A DNA stretch of 64,000 bases, from assembly GCA_964587755.1 (NCBI GenBank), contig CAZPMC010000001.1, positions 1 through 64,000 of the forward strand. The letters run 5' to 3'. The notes under the pieces were generated by a model. It was not told the origin of the DNA and ran no database searches. It saw only the letters and a list, made by a program, of their open reading frames with translations. Positions 7,905-16,957 of this stretch are shown here, piece after piece (the first letter of the stretch is position 1; every line of letters starts with the position of its first letter). The DNA comes from CAZPMC01 sp964587755 (GTDB taxonomy: Bacteria; Bacillota; Clostridia; Acetivibrionales; DTU013). A program made the position numbers and the translations under genes.

Positions 7905-10154
7905 ATGAAAGTTGTACATTTAATAGGCGGCGGTGACATTGGCGGTGCTAAGACACACATTCTCTATCTTTTAAAAGAGATTTCAAAGCATATGGAGGTT
8001 AAGCTTGTCAGTCTTCGTCCCGGTGTATTTGCAGATGAAGCGAAAGCTCTTGGTATTGACGTGACTGTAGTAAAGTCAAGAAATATATTTGCTGATATGA
8101 AAAAGGTAGCAGATATTATTAGAGACGGCGGATATGACATTGTTCACTCCCACGGAGCCAAGGCGAATATTTTTTCTCTTGCAGCACGAAGAAAAGTAAG
8201 CCCTCCTACCGTAACTACAGTGCATAGCGACTATCGTCTGGACTATATGCATAGCTGGCAGAAAAGGCTTACAATCGGCTTGGTAAATTCTGTTGCACTG
8301 CGTTTTATGCACAACTATATTGCTGTCTCCAGTAACTTTCGTGAAATGCTTGCCAAAAGAAATTTTAACCCTCTTGATATATATGTTTTATACAATGGAA
8401 TGGATTTCTCTCTTCCTGCAGCTCATTATTCAAGGCAAAAGCTCATTGAAAAATATAACCTTAATATAAGTGATGACGATGTTATTATTGGCATCGCCGC
8501 CAGGCTTTACCCGGTTAAAAGCATTGACACAATTGTAAGGGCGGCAAAGCTCGTCAAAGAGCGAAACAAAAAGGTCAAATTTCTAATAGGCGGCGACGGC
8601 GAGGACAGAAAGCAGCTTGAGGCACTATCTGCTAAACTGGGACTTACAGATACAGTTTTCTTTCTAGGATGGCTAGATGACCCAAATGAGCTAATGAGCA
8701 GCATTGATATAAGTGTACTGACCTCAATCAGCGAAAGCTTCCCCTATTCGATACTGGAAGGCGCCCGTTTCAAAAAGGCTACTATCAGCAGCAATGTCGG
8801 TGGTATTCCCGATCTTATTGAACACGGAATAAATGGCTATTTGTTCAAGCCTGGTGATCATATACGCTTTGCAGAATATATTCTCGAGCTTTCTGAGGAT
8901 GAAAAAAAGCGCATTGATATGGGTGAGAGGCTCTATGAAAAGGCACTTAAAGATTTTTCTGTACAGAGCATGGCAAAAACCCAGTGGAACATATACTCCA
9001 GAATTTTAGAGAAGCACTCTGCTAAAAAAAGAGGGCAGAAGCTCTATGACGCTATTATTTCGGGCTATTATGGCTTTAGAAACATCGGGGATGATGCTCT
9101 TCTCATGTCCATAATAAAGGATTTAAAAGAGTTTAAACCGGATATAAAACTAATGGTACTCTCAAAAATTCCATCAGGAACATCGAAGGACTTTAATGTA
9201 GCATCCGTAAGCAGATTCAACATGTTTAGAATTTACCAGAACATGAGAAAATCAAAGGCCTTTATATATGGCGGAGGAAACCTTTTGCAGGACAATACCA
9301 GTACCCGTTCCCTCATGTTCTATCTTGGAACTGTCTGGCTTGCCAAAAAGCTTAATCTCAAAATAATGTTTTATGCCAATGGAATAGGCCCTCTTAAAAA
9401 AAGGTTGAACAGGATAATTACAAGAAAAATTATAAATAAAGTAGATGTTATTACTCTAAGAGAAGGGCTCTCCTTTACAGAGCTTAAGCATCTTGACATC
9501 ATTAGTCCCCGTATTCTGCTTACTGCAGATGCCGCACTTACTGTTGCAGAAGGCTGTCCGGATATCAATTTTGATATTTTAGAGCACCTTGGTATTGACG
9601 ATAAAAAGCCTTTACTTGGTATTTCCTTAAGAAAATATCCCGGTCATGAGAAATTTGAGCATGAAAAATATGAAACTGACATTGCACGTGTGGCAGATTA
9701 CATGGCTTCTACTTATGGAATCTTCCCTGTGTTTATCCCCATGCAGCATCCTGAGGACATACCCATACTTGAAAATGCAGCCGCAAAAATGAACCACGAA
9801 AGCTATATAGTTAAGGATAAGCTAAATATTTGCCAGACTTACAGTCTTTTCTCCAAAATGGATATGACTCTTGGAATGAGACTTCACTCTCTTGTTTTCT
9901 CTGCTGTTGCCGCCGTCCCCATGGTGGGTCTTGTATATGATCCAAAAATACAGGGCTTTCTAGACCTGATTAACCAACCCTCTGCTGGTGATGTCAGATT
10001 CCTCGAATTTGATAAGCTAAAAAGCCTTTTAGATGAAGTCTGGCAAAACCGCGGGCAAATCAGGGAACAGCTTTCACTTTCCATTCCTGAGCTTACGGAA
10101 AAGGCACGGGAAAATGCAAAGGTAGCGGTAGAATTAATCTGCTCGGCAGATTAA
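7905..10154 (+). CDS. csaB: GT4 glycosyltransferase fused to CsaB polysaccharide pyruvyl transferase
   Basis: Two enzymes in one chain. Residues 1 to about 375 are a GT-B glycosyltransferase of the GT4 family. It starts VVHLIGGGDIGGAKTHI and holds the nucleotide-sugar motif ESFPYSILE (E-x7-E). From about residue 385 to 749 it is CsaB-like: DAIISGYYGFRNIGDDALL opens the domain and SKMDMTLGMRLHSLVFS is the conserved late motif. CsaB adds pyruvate ketals to the wall polysaccharide that SLH-domain proteins bind. The fusion suggests that sugar addition and pyruvylation of the same glycan are coupled. An SLH protein is encoded at 37560-38198. CsaB is normally a separate protein of about 360 residues. 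Confidence 0.9.
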   Translation: MKVVHLIGGGDIGGAKTHILYLLKEISKHMEVKLVSLRPGVFADEAKALGIDVTVVKSRNIFADMKKVADIIRDGGYDIVHSHGAKANIFSLAARRKVSPPTVTTVHSDYRLDYMHSWQKRLTIGLVNSVALRFMHNYIAVSSNFREMLAKRNFNPLDIYVLYNGMDFSLPAAHYSRQKLIEKYNLNISDDDVIIGIAARLYPVKSIDTIVRAAKLVKERNKKVKFLIGGDGEDRKQLEALSAKLGLTDTVFFLGWLDDPNELMSSIDISVLTSISESFPYSILEGARFKKATISSNVGGIPDLIEHGINGYLFKPGDHIRFAEYILELSEDEKKRIDMGERLYEKALKDFSVQSMAKTQWNIYSRILEKHSAKKRGQKLYDAIISGYYGFRNIGDDALLMSIIKDLKEFKPDIKLMVLSKIPSGTSKDFNVASVSRFNMFRIYQNMRKSKAFIYGGGNLLQDNTSTRSLMFYLGTVWLAKKLNLKIMFYANGIGPLKKRLNRIITRKIINKVDVITLREGLSFTELKHLDIISPRILLTADAALTVAEGCPDINFDILEHLGIDDKKPLLGISLRKYPGHEKFEHEKYETDIARVADYMASTYGIFPVFIPMQHPEDIPILENAAAKMNHESYIVKDKLNICQTYSLFSKMDMTLGMRLHSLVFSAVAAVPMVGLVYDPKIQGFLDLINQPSAGDVRFLEFDKLKSLLDEVWQNRGQIREQLSLSIPELTEKARENAKVAVELICSAD

Positions 10155-10159
10155 CTAAG

Positions 10160-11248
10160 TTATTGCATGTATTTTTCTATTCTGCTCATTACCTCATGCC
10201 TCTTATTTTGTATGGCTTCAAAGTCCATATTGGGTATGTAAAATGTCTCCAGCTTATCGTGCAGCATTTTAGCACGGTGAATGGTTTCAACAGCCTTGTT
10301 TATCAAACAGTCAATGATGGATTGGTTGTAAGCAAGCTTTGATTCGTAAGCATTTACTTTTTCGTCTAGAAAATCAGCAAAGTTGATTTTTTTAATTGGG
10401 CAAGCATCAGTAGAATGATATCTGTTTGCAGTTGTAAATGAAGTTTTAATATCGGGAATGACCAAATGCTCCAGTTTATCGGGATTAAATGCACAATAAT
10501 AGCTCTCCGTGTCAAATCCTCTCTCACAGGCTGCAGCCTTTATTCTCTCCAACAGCTTTTCTGTGCCTGCTCCCGGAAATCCCTTAAGTATATAAACATT
10601 GTCAGTTATTAAAATATCATCCAGAAAATCTTTTAAGCCATCTGGGGTTATTGCACTGGCAAAAAGGCACCTTTGCCGCCCTGCCTTATTGGTAAAGGGA
10701 ACACCAGGCCAAATGTCGTCAATTATTTCCTTGGCAAATGTGATAACCTTAGATTTGTCCATAAACCTGTCGTTAATTTCGGCGCTGTCTTCATATAGAT
10801 GACGGGCTGCCTTAAGATAACGGTAGGCTGTCGTAAATATTCTTTTTATTTCATTATTTATTTCAATTATTTCTTGACGGTGCTTAGCTATACCCTCTTC
10901 GTTCCAAAAGTCTCCCAAATTAATTATTTCATCTGTAACACCGGGATACCTGGGATCGACTACATGGGGGGCAGTACCGTCAAGCATAGCAATGCCTATA
11001 CTTGGCACAGCGATTCCGTCTAAACTGCTATTGTCACTTGAACAGTGCATAAATTCAGCATCATGACCCCTCTCCAGCAATTCGGCTGCAATTTTCCTCA
11101 TAAATGTACTCTTTCCTACTCCCGGCCCTCCCTTAAGAATAAAAAGCTTTCTTGCGTTCTCACCATCGATTATGTGATTGAAAAAGCTGATAAAACCCTT
11201 TGATGTATTTCCTCCTGCAAACATATGCCTGATTTTGCCTTTAGCCAT
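10160..11248 (-). CDS. tandem P-loop ATPase of the PRK06851 type, function unknown
   Basis: A 362-residue soluble protein with two related nucleotide-binding halves. The first has a full Walker A, LKGGPGVGKSTFMRKIA, at about residues 38-54. The second has a weaker one, LKGFPGAGTEKLLERI, at about 220-235. Each half is followed by a matching Cys-containing segment (EFMHCSSDNSSLDGI and ESYYCAFNPDKLEHL), which shows an internal duplication. The family is widespread in Firmicutes but has no assigned role that I know of. The gene ends six bases from the convergent csaB fusion end and is probably monocistronic. Confidence 0.75.
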   Translation of the reverse strand: MAKGKIRHMFAGGNTSKGFISFFNHIIDGENARKLFILKGGPGVGKSTFMRKIAAELLERGHDAEFMHCSSDNSSLDGIAVPSIGIAMLDGTAPHVVDPRYPGVTDEIINLGDFWNEEGIAKHRQEIIEINNEIKRIFTTAYRYLKAARHLYEDSAEINDRFMDKSKVITFAKEIIDDIWPGVPFTNKAGRQRCLFASAITPDGLKDFLDDILITDNVYILKGFPGAGTEKLLERIKAAACERGFDTESYYCAFNPDKLEHLVIPDIKTSFTTANRYHSTDACPIKKINFADFLDEKVNAYESKLAYNQSIIDCLINKAVETIHRAKMLHDKLETFYIPNMDFEAIQNKRHEVMSRIEKYMQ

Positions 11249-11378
11249 ATATTCCCCATCCTTTACCTCAACCTTCTAACCTATGATATGTAAAAAACAC
11301 CTTTTTGATAACTTGGAAATTCGCGGTAGTAATACCAATGCAAATTGGAGCGGCGGTACCATTTATGGCTCAAAAAAA

Positions 11379-11410
11379 CCAGTGGACAACCTGCTACGGT
11401 CATCCACTGG
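11379..11410 (-). terminator. terminator of the chemoreceptor gene
   Basis: Arms CCAGTGGA (11379-11386) and TCCACTGG (11403-11410) with inner ACC/GGT pairs. On the minus strand the stem is followed by TTTTTTTGAG. It lies 25 bases after the chemoreceptor stop codon. Confidence 0.8.
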
Positions 11411-11434
11411 GACTAGCATTGAACCGAAATGAAC

Positions 11435-13582
11435 CTAAATTTTGAATTTCTCCATTTGTGAAATCAGGTTTGCCGCCAGCTCATTAAGCTGCTGAGCCAT
11501 ATCGTCCAGTTGCTCAATAGATGCCAGCTGCTCTTCTGTAGAAGCTGAAACCTCTTGGGTTGACGCTGATACCTGCTCTGATACTGTTGATATATTTTCC
11601 ATACTAGACATTACATTATCCTTATATTTGTCCATGCCCTTTATCATTTTACCTAAATCGTTTATAACCTCAATAAGTGCAGTTGTTGTTTCTTCTATTC
11701 TTGAGAATGCCTCTGCCGTTTGGGCAACCATCTCACTTTGTTCCTTTATGCTGGCCGCAGCTTCTCCAACAAGGTCGGTTGAGCTTTGCGCCTGTTTAAA
11801 GATATTCTCAATATGTCCCTGAATCTCCTTCGTATGGCTATTAGACTGTTCTGCAAGCTTTCTAATTTCATCTGCAACGACTGCAAAACCCTTTCCTGTT
11901 TCGCCAGCTCTAGCAGCTTCAATAGCAGCATTAAGCGCAAGAAGATTTGTTTGACCGGCAATACCATGGAGTACATTGGTTATAAGATCTATACTCTGAA
12001 CATACTGATTTAATTGTGTAATATTCTCTACCACATTAGAGGCAATTTCATTAGTTTTGACGGTATTGCTGTTAAGCTTCTCAATTATTTTTATACCGTA
12101 ATCAGAAAGCTCCTTCATGGTTTCAGAATCTTGTTCCATCAGCTTTGTCTTTTCTGCTGCAACAGTTATGTCATCTGCAAGTTGTGCCACACTCTTAACG
12201 CTGCTTTCTATTTCAATGGACTGATTGTAAGAGCCTGAAGCAACCTCAACAATCGCCTGGGATATTTCTGTTGAAATACGGGATGACTGTGTTGATATGG
12301 TTGCCATCTTCTTAGAAGAACTAACCACCTCTTGTGCCGCGCGTTTACTTTGTTCAACGAGTTCGCGAATTTTCGCCATCATTTTATTAAAGCTTCTGAC
12401 AAGAATTCCAATCTCGTCCCTCCTCTTAATTTGCAGCGCCGATGTAAGGTCTCCTTCCTCAGCCTTTGCCATTACCTTCATGATTGATTTCATGTCACGG
12501 GACATGCTCACTGAGAACAACAGTCCAAAGACAATAGCAAGCAATCCGAATATTATCCCGGCAATGATGGTTGCTTCTCTTATGACTGAAGCTCCCTCAA
12601 CAATGGCATATCTGGGCACTATTGTTATGGCAGTTATACCTGTACTGGGCGACTTGTGGTATGATACAAGATATTCTTGAGACAAATCTTCTGTATAGAA
12701 GAAATCAGAGTCCCTCGTCTCCAGGCGCTTTTGAACCTCTTTTATAAATTGTCTGCCTGCCAATTCCTCTTCTGCTTCCTTGCCCCGGGCTGAAAGTACC
12801 TTACCGTAGTCTGTCAAAAGATATGTAGAATCCTCTTTACCAAGGTCAATTTCAGCCAGTATTTTGTTTATGGAATCGTATGCTATATCAACGATAATTA
12901 CTCCATACGTTTTATTCAAAAATACATCCTTATAAAGTCTGACAACAGACAATGCATACTGCATTTCAATTTTGCTTCTGGTCGCTTCACTGTAGTCAAT
13001 CCATAAAGCAGTACCATTGGCTTCAACAACCCTGGAATACCATTCTGTTTGCTTTACTTTATTGATATCATCTGGTTTTGTCAGCTCACCTAACACAAAA
13101 CCGTTATCAAACAGAACCTTTGCGTCCATGTCGGTAAAAGATGAGTTAACACCACCCAAAGCTGTTGTAGCTTCCTCCTGGGATTTCTGAATCACCCTTG
13201 GGTCCGCACCATCTAATATATCGTTTCCGTATTTTGTTATTACTGCATTCGACAGTACTTGTACCGACATATTTGTGGCCTTTTCTAAATACACATCGAA
13301 ATAATTCGATGTTTGTAATGTTGCAGATATAACACTCTCCTCAGCACTTGCCTCCAAATGTTCAGATGCAGTCGATGTCGCTATATAACCTATAGTAGTA
13401 ACAGGAATAACTATTAAAAGCAAAAATACAAATACCATTTTCTTTAGTATGCTTTGAACCGAGAAAAATTCAAAAAACATTCGAGAAAATTTCCTTGGGC
13501 CTTTACGCTCCTGCTTTTCGTCAACACTTGAGGATTTTGGCTTCTTAATCGATTTAATCCTTACGAAAAAATTCTTAAGCAT
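11435..13582 (-). CDS. methyl-accepting chemotaxis protein
   Basis: Membrane chemoreceptor that signals to CheA/CheW. A basic N-terminal tail is followed by a first membrane helix (about residues 46-70, VFVFLLLIVIPVTTIGYIA) and an extracellular dCache-type sensor (about 75-335). A second helix (about 340-365), a HAMP linker (with RRDEIGILVRSFNKMMAKI) and the signalling coiled coil follow. Its hairpin tip reads LNAAIEAARAGETGKGFAVV, then ADEIRKLAEQS. GGAGG lies seven bases before the ATG at 13582. The ligand is unknown; Cache sensors often bind amino acids or small acids. No other chemotaxis genes are nearby, so it is an orphan receptor. Confidence 0.93.
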   Translation of the reverse strand: MLKNFFVRIKSIKKPKSSSVDEKQERKGPRKFSRMFFEFFSVQSILKKMVFVFLLLIVIPVTTIGYIATSTASEHLEASAEESVISATLQTSNYFDVYLEKATNMSVQVLSNAVITKYGNDILDGADPRVIQKSQEEATTALGGVNSSFTDMDAKVLFDNGFVLGELTKPDDINKVKQTEWYSRVVEANGTALWIDYSEATRSKIEMQYALSVVRLYKDVFLNKTYGVIIVDIAYDSINKILAEIDLGKEDSTYLLTDYGKVLSARGKEAEEELAGRQFIKEVQKRLETRDSDFFYTEDLSQEYLVSYHKSPSTGITAITIVPRYAIVEGASVIREATIIAGIIFGLLAIVFGLLFSVSMSRDMKSIMKVMAKAEEGDLTSALQIKRRDEIGILVRSFNKMMAKIRELVEQSKRAAQEVVSSSKKMATISTQSSRISTEISQAIVEVASGSYNQSIEIESSVKSVAQLADDITVAAEKTKLMEQDSETMKELSDYGIKIIEKLNSNTVKTNEIASNVVENITQLNQYVQSIDLITNVLHGIAGQTNLLALNAAIEAARAGETGKGFAVVADEIRKLAEQSNSHTKEIQGHIENIFKQAQSSTDLVGEAAASIKEQSEMVAQTAEAFSRIEETTTALIEVINDLGKMIKGMDKYKDNVMSSMENISTVSEQVSASTQEVSASTEEQLASIEQLDDMAQQLNELAANLISQMEKFKI

Positions 13583-13808
13583 AGGTCCTCCAAAAAATAT
13601 TTTATTGAATTGTTTGTCACGAATTATTAAGTGGATGTGTACATATATAATTTATACTATAACGTGACATTTTTCAACATTAAACTTTGTTTTTAGGCAT
13701 ATATACCTATTAAATCATTTTATTCCCTTGTTCTAAAGGCAAGTTTAATATATTATAAATAAAGCACCTGGATTTCTTAAATAAAGTCACATATAGGGGG
13801 TTAATTTA

Positions 13809-14687
13809 ATGCCGGATTATAAAAAGCGCTTCGGAGACAGATATGATGGAAGACGGTTGAGATCTCTAGACCCATTTTACAGAATTATACCGTTCATAAT
13901 GAAAAATCGGGTAGATTCGCAAAACTATTTTGAGGAGAAAATAGAAATTAGCCGTGCAGAAGCTTTTTTGCGAAAAAAAAGAAAAACATCAGAAACTAAT
14001 ATTGGTATGCTGCATTTATTAGTTGCAGCCATGGTCAGGACAATAGCATTGAGACCTGCTCTCAACCGTTTTATCGCGGGACAGAGGATTTATGCAAGAA
14101 ATGAAATCCTGGTATCTATTGCCATTAAAAAAGAGCTTAAGGCAGAAAGCCCTGAAACTACAATCAAATTCAAATTTGAGCCGACTGATACACTGATTGA
14201 TATTGCAAAAAAAATGAATAAAAAAATTGAAGAGAACAAAGCACTGGACTCTAAAAATGCCACGGATAAAACAGCTAAGTTAATTATGCTTTGCCCTAAT
14301 TTTATCGTAAGGTTTATTGTGTTCTTAATAAGTCTTTTGGACAATTTCGGTTTAGTTCCGAAAATTATTAATGAAGTCAGCCCCTTCCACACAACTTTTT
14401 TTATTACTGACTTGGGCTCACTTGGAATTGGACCTATATATCATCACCTTTATAATTTTGGCACCACATCAATTTTTGTATCCTTCGGCACTAAGTTTAG
14501 AGAAAAAGTCATAGATTCAAAAGACAATATTGTAGATAAAAAGTATTTAGGTGTTAAAATATCTACAGACGAAAGAATTGTAGACGGCCATTATTATGCA
14601 TCTGCCTTCAAGCTGTTTAAAACATTTATTAATAACCCCGATAGACTCGATGTTCCACCGGAAAAAGTGGAATCTGATGTTGAATAA
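13809..14687 (+). CDS. E2/CAT-like acyltransferase domain protein with Glu in place of catalytic His
   Basis: The 292-residue product resembles the catalytic domain of 2-oxoacid dehydrogenase E2 acyltransferases and chloramphenicol acetyltransferase. It shows MLHLLVAAMVRTIALRPALN early, TTFFITDLGSLGIGPIYHHL in the middle and a C-terminal motif DERIVDGHYYA. In E2 proteins that motif is DHRxxDG, with the histidine as catalytic base. Here glutamate occupies that position while the aspartate and glycine remain. There is no lipoyl domain or E1-binding domain, and no dehydrogenase genes are near, so it is not a normal complex component. AGGGGG lies eight bases before the ATG. It may use another base, another substrate or have a non-catalytic role. 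Confidence 0.75.
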   Translation: MPDYKKRFGDRYDGRRLRSLDPFYRIIPFIMKNRVDSQNYFEEKIEISRAEAFLRKKRKTSETNIGMLHLLVAAMVRTIALRPALNRFIAGQRIYARNEILVSIAIKKELKAESPETTIKFKFEPTDTLIDIAKKMNKKIEENKALDSKNATDKTAKLIMLCPNFIVRFIVFLISLLDNFGLVPKIINEVSPFHTTFFITDLGSLGIGPIYHHLYNFGTTSIFVSFGTKFREKVIDSKDNIVDKKYLGVKISTDERIVDGHYYASAFKLFKTFINNPDRLDVPPEKVESDVE

Positions 14688-14694
14688 ATTGTGG

Positions 14695-14745
14695 GGGACT
14701 GTTCTTCTGCTTTTATAAGAAAAAGCAGTAAGAACCGTCCCTTTT
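14695..14745 (+). terminator. long hairpin terminator with GGGAC-GTTCTT arms
   Basis: Left arm 14695-14714 (GGGACTGTTCTTCTGCTTTT) pairs with 14719-14741 (GAAAAAGCAG, AAGAAC, GTCCC) with two interruptions, then TTTTC. It directly follows the acyltransferase stop. Related sequence occurs at 24053-24071 and 34337-34363. Confidence 0.8.
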
Positions 14746-14767
14746 CATCAAGTCGTGAGGAACATTT

Positions 14768-14786
14768 ACAGGCTGTTACAGCCTGT
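14768..14786. repeat. perfect 8-bp inverted repeat near the GH31 gene end
   Basis: ACAGGCTG (14768-14775), spacer TTA, CAGCCTGT (14779-14786). It lies 33 bases past the GH31 stop codon. No T-run follows on the minus strand, so it may be a 3' mRNA stabilising hairpin rather than a terminator. Confidence 0.6.
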
Positions 14787-14819
14787 TTGCAACGAACTGT
14801 GCTGCTGTAATCCGCATCC

Positions 14820-16952
14820 TCATACCGATTTAATTATATTAATATTAATCTTCTTGTAAATACTTTTTGCTTCAGCTTCATTTTCAATCGTTAAGGCCTC
14901 TGCGTTATTATCCCAAGAAATCTTAATTTCCTTAAAGTCACCATTTTCATAGCCATAAGTCAGTTCGTCATCATCATATAGGATAAATTCAGCATCTGCA
15001 CCTGGGTATACTTGAATATCAAGTATATCCTGCTTTTGGGCTGTACTTATTATTTCATTACCCATAGGTATGATTGAACCGGCTTTTACGTATAACGGCA
15101 GCCTGTCGAGAGGCGCCTCAGCTTCAATAACCTTCCCTCCACTGTATACTTCATTTGTCCAGAAATCGTACCAATCCGTACCGCTAGGCAAATAGACATC
15201 TCTTTTTGTCTGGCCCTGGTTTACTATAGGAGCCACCATTATTGCCTTTCCAAACATATACTGATCCTTGACATCAAGAACCTTTTTATCATAACCAAAA
15301 TCCATAAACAGAGCACGCATAAATGGCGCACCTGTTTTGTAGGTAAAGTAGGCATTGGAATAAATATACGGGAGAAGTCTGTACCTAAGCTTCAAATACT
15401 TAACAAGTATCCGCTCCGCTTCTTCGCCGTAAGACCAGACTTCGTTTTCCTTCCTTTGCCCGTGAGTTCTAAATATGGGGCAAAAGGCTCCGTACTGGAA
15501 CCAACGAATAAATAGCTCTGGATACTCGTCAGGATAGTATCCAAATCCCGCAAGAGGATGATCCAGTCTGTGCCAACCACCTATATCAGATGACCAATAT
15601 GGCATGCCTGATGCGCAAAAGTTTAGTCCTGAAGGTATCTGCCTTTTATATGCATCCCATGTGCTATTTATGTCAGAAGACCAAAATGTTGCTCCAAACC
15701 TCTGTGCACCGGTATATGCCGCACGTACCAAAGTCAGGCATCTTTCTCTGGTATCCTTTCGATGTCCCTTATATATAGCTTCTGCATGGGTGTATGGATA
15801 AAGATTGAAATACCTTGCACCGCTTCCTACATGAAAATAATATTCCAGGGGCGGTATATCCGGCTCGGTTTCATCTAGCCACCAGGAAGAAAACCCATTC
15901 TTGTAGTAGCCGTCCCGGATTTTCTCCCACAGCCATTGACCACATTCAGGATTTGTTGTGTCGAGGTCAGGTCCTCTTGGGTCAGTAGGCGTCCCATAAA
16001 CAGGTTTTCCATCTTTATCATGCATAAACCAACCCTTTTTTTCAAGGTATGCATAATTGGGAGATTCTCTGACCGCTCTTGGCCAAATTGATACCATTGT
16101 GCGAAAACCTAACTCTGTCAGCTCCTTGTTCATTTCAGCAGGGTTTGGCCAATATTCCGGATCCATTGTATAATCCCCAAGATGCTTCCAATGATACCAA
16201 TCAACTATAAGCAGGTCACAAGGATATCCCTTTTCTCTGTATTTCCTTCCTACCTCAAGCAACTCCTGCTGGGTTTTATATCTTTCTTTAGACTGCTGGA
16301 AACCCAGAGCATATTTGGGTGGAATCGGTGTAACTCCTGTAAGCTTTCTATAACAGGAATAAATTTCATCGGCATTTGAACCACAGAATATAAAGAATGA
16401 CAGTGCATCCCCAATATCGCAGATCCATTCATACTTTTGCTCCTCAACAGGACGTACAGTTATCCTTGATGTATTGTCAAACAATATTCCATAGTTCATA
16501 CTGCTGACCAAAAAAGGTACTCCTACAGATTCTCCTCCCGGGGCATCATAGTCATGCCAGACCTTAATCTCTTTTCCTTTTTGGTTCATCAAGTAGTTTT
16601 GGTGCTGACCGAGTCCATAAAACGCCTCATCCTTATCACAGGTGAACAACGCCTTGATTTGGAAAGCCTCCCGCTCTCCTGGTTCCAAATATATGTCCTC
16701 AAGAGTTGTAATGTGTTTTCCGTCATTATTTTTGCATAATACGGTTATTCCAGGGTATTTTATTTCCTGCCTGCCATTAACCTTTTTTGTTTTAATATCA
16801 ACGCTATTAGCAGGCAAAGCATGAATACCCCACATTTCAAGGATTTTTTCCTCACGGGCGAAATAGGAAACGTGCAAAATATTATCTGCATATGGTGTTA
16901 TTCTATAAAAGCCTTCCTTATAGCAAACAGTAATACCTCCGTTCCTCTCCAA
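14820..16952 (-). CDS. glycoside hydrolase family 31 (alpha-glucosidase/alpha-xylosidase)
   Basis: Cytoplasmic exo-acting alpha-glycosidase; no signal peptide is seen. The GH31 (beta/alpha)8 barrel has the nucleophile aspartate in SSWWLDETEPD and the acid/base aspartate in TFWSSDINSTWDA. A beta-sandwich N-terminal domain precedes it and C-terminal sheet domains follow (LPLYVKAGSIIPMG). The TTG start at 16952 was chosen because AAAGGGG lies eight bases upstream; a GTG three codons earlier overlaps that site. It is the last gene of the binding protein-permease-permease operon, so it should cleave the oligosaccharide that the transporter brings in. GH31 members with WWLDETEPD include alpha-xylosidases and alpha-glucosidases, and I cannot separate these from sequence alone. 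Confidence 0.9.
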   Translation of the reverse strand: MERNGGITVCYKEGFYRITPYADNILHVSYFAREEKILEMWGIHALPANSVDIKTKKVNGRQEIKYPGITVLCKNNDGKHITTLEDIYLEPGEREAFQIKALFTCDKDEAFYGLGQHQNYLMNQKGKEIKVWHDYDAPGGESVGVPFLVSSMNYGILFDNTSRITVRPVEEQKYEWICDIGDALSFFIFCGSNADEIYSCYRKLTGVTPIPPKYALGFQQSKERYKTQQELLEVGRKYREKGYPCDLLIVDWYHWKHLGDYTMDPEYWPNPAEMNKELTELGFRTMVSIWPRAVRESPNYAYLEKKGWFMHDKDGKPVYGTPTDPRGPDLDTTNPECGQWLWEKIRDGYYKNGFSSWWLDETEPDIPPLEYYFHVGSGARYFNLYPYTHAEAIYKGHRKDTRERCLTLVRAAYTGAQRFGATFWSSDINSTWDAYKRQIPSGLNFCASGMPYWSSDIGGWHRLDHPLAGFGYYPDEYPELFIRWFQYGAFCPIFRTHGQRKENEVWSYGEEAERILVKYLKLRYRLLPYIYSNAYFTYKTGAPFMRALFMDFGYDKKVLDVKDQYMFGKAIMVAPIVNQGQTKRDVYLPSGTDWYDFWTNEVYSGGKVIEAEAPLDRLPLYVKAGSIIPMGNEIISTAQKQDILDIQVYPGADAEFILYDDDELTYGYENGDFKEIKISWDNNAEALTIENEAEAKSIYKKININIIKSV

Positions 16953-16957
16953 TGAAA

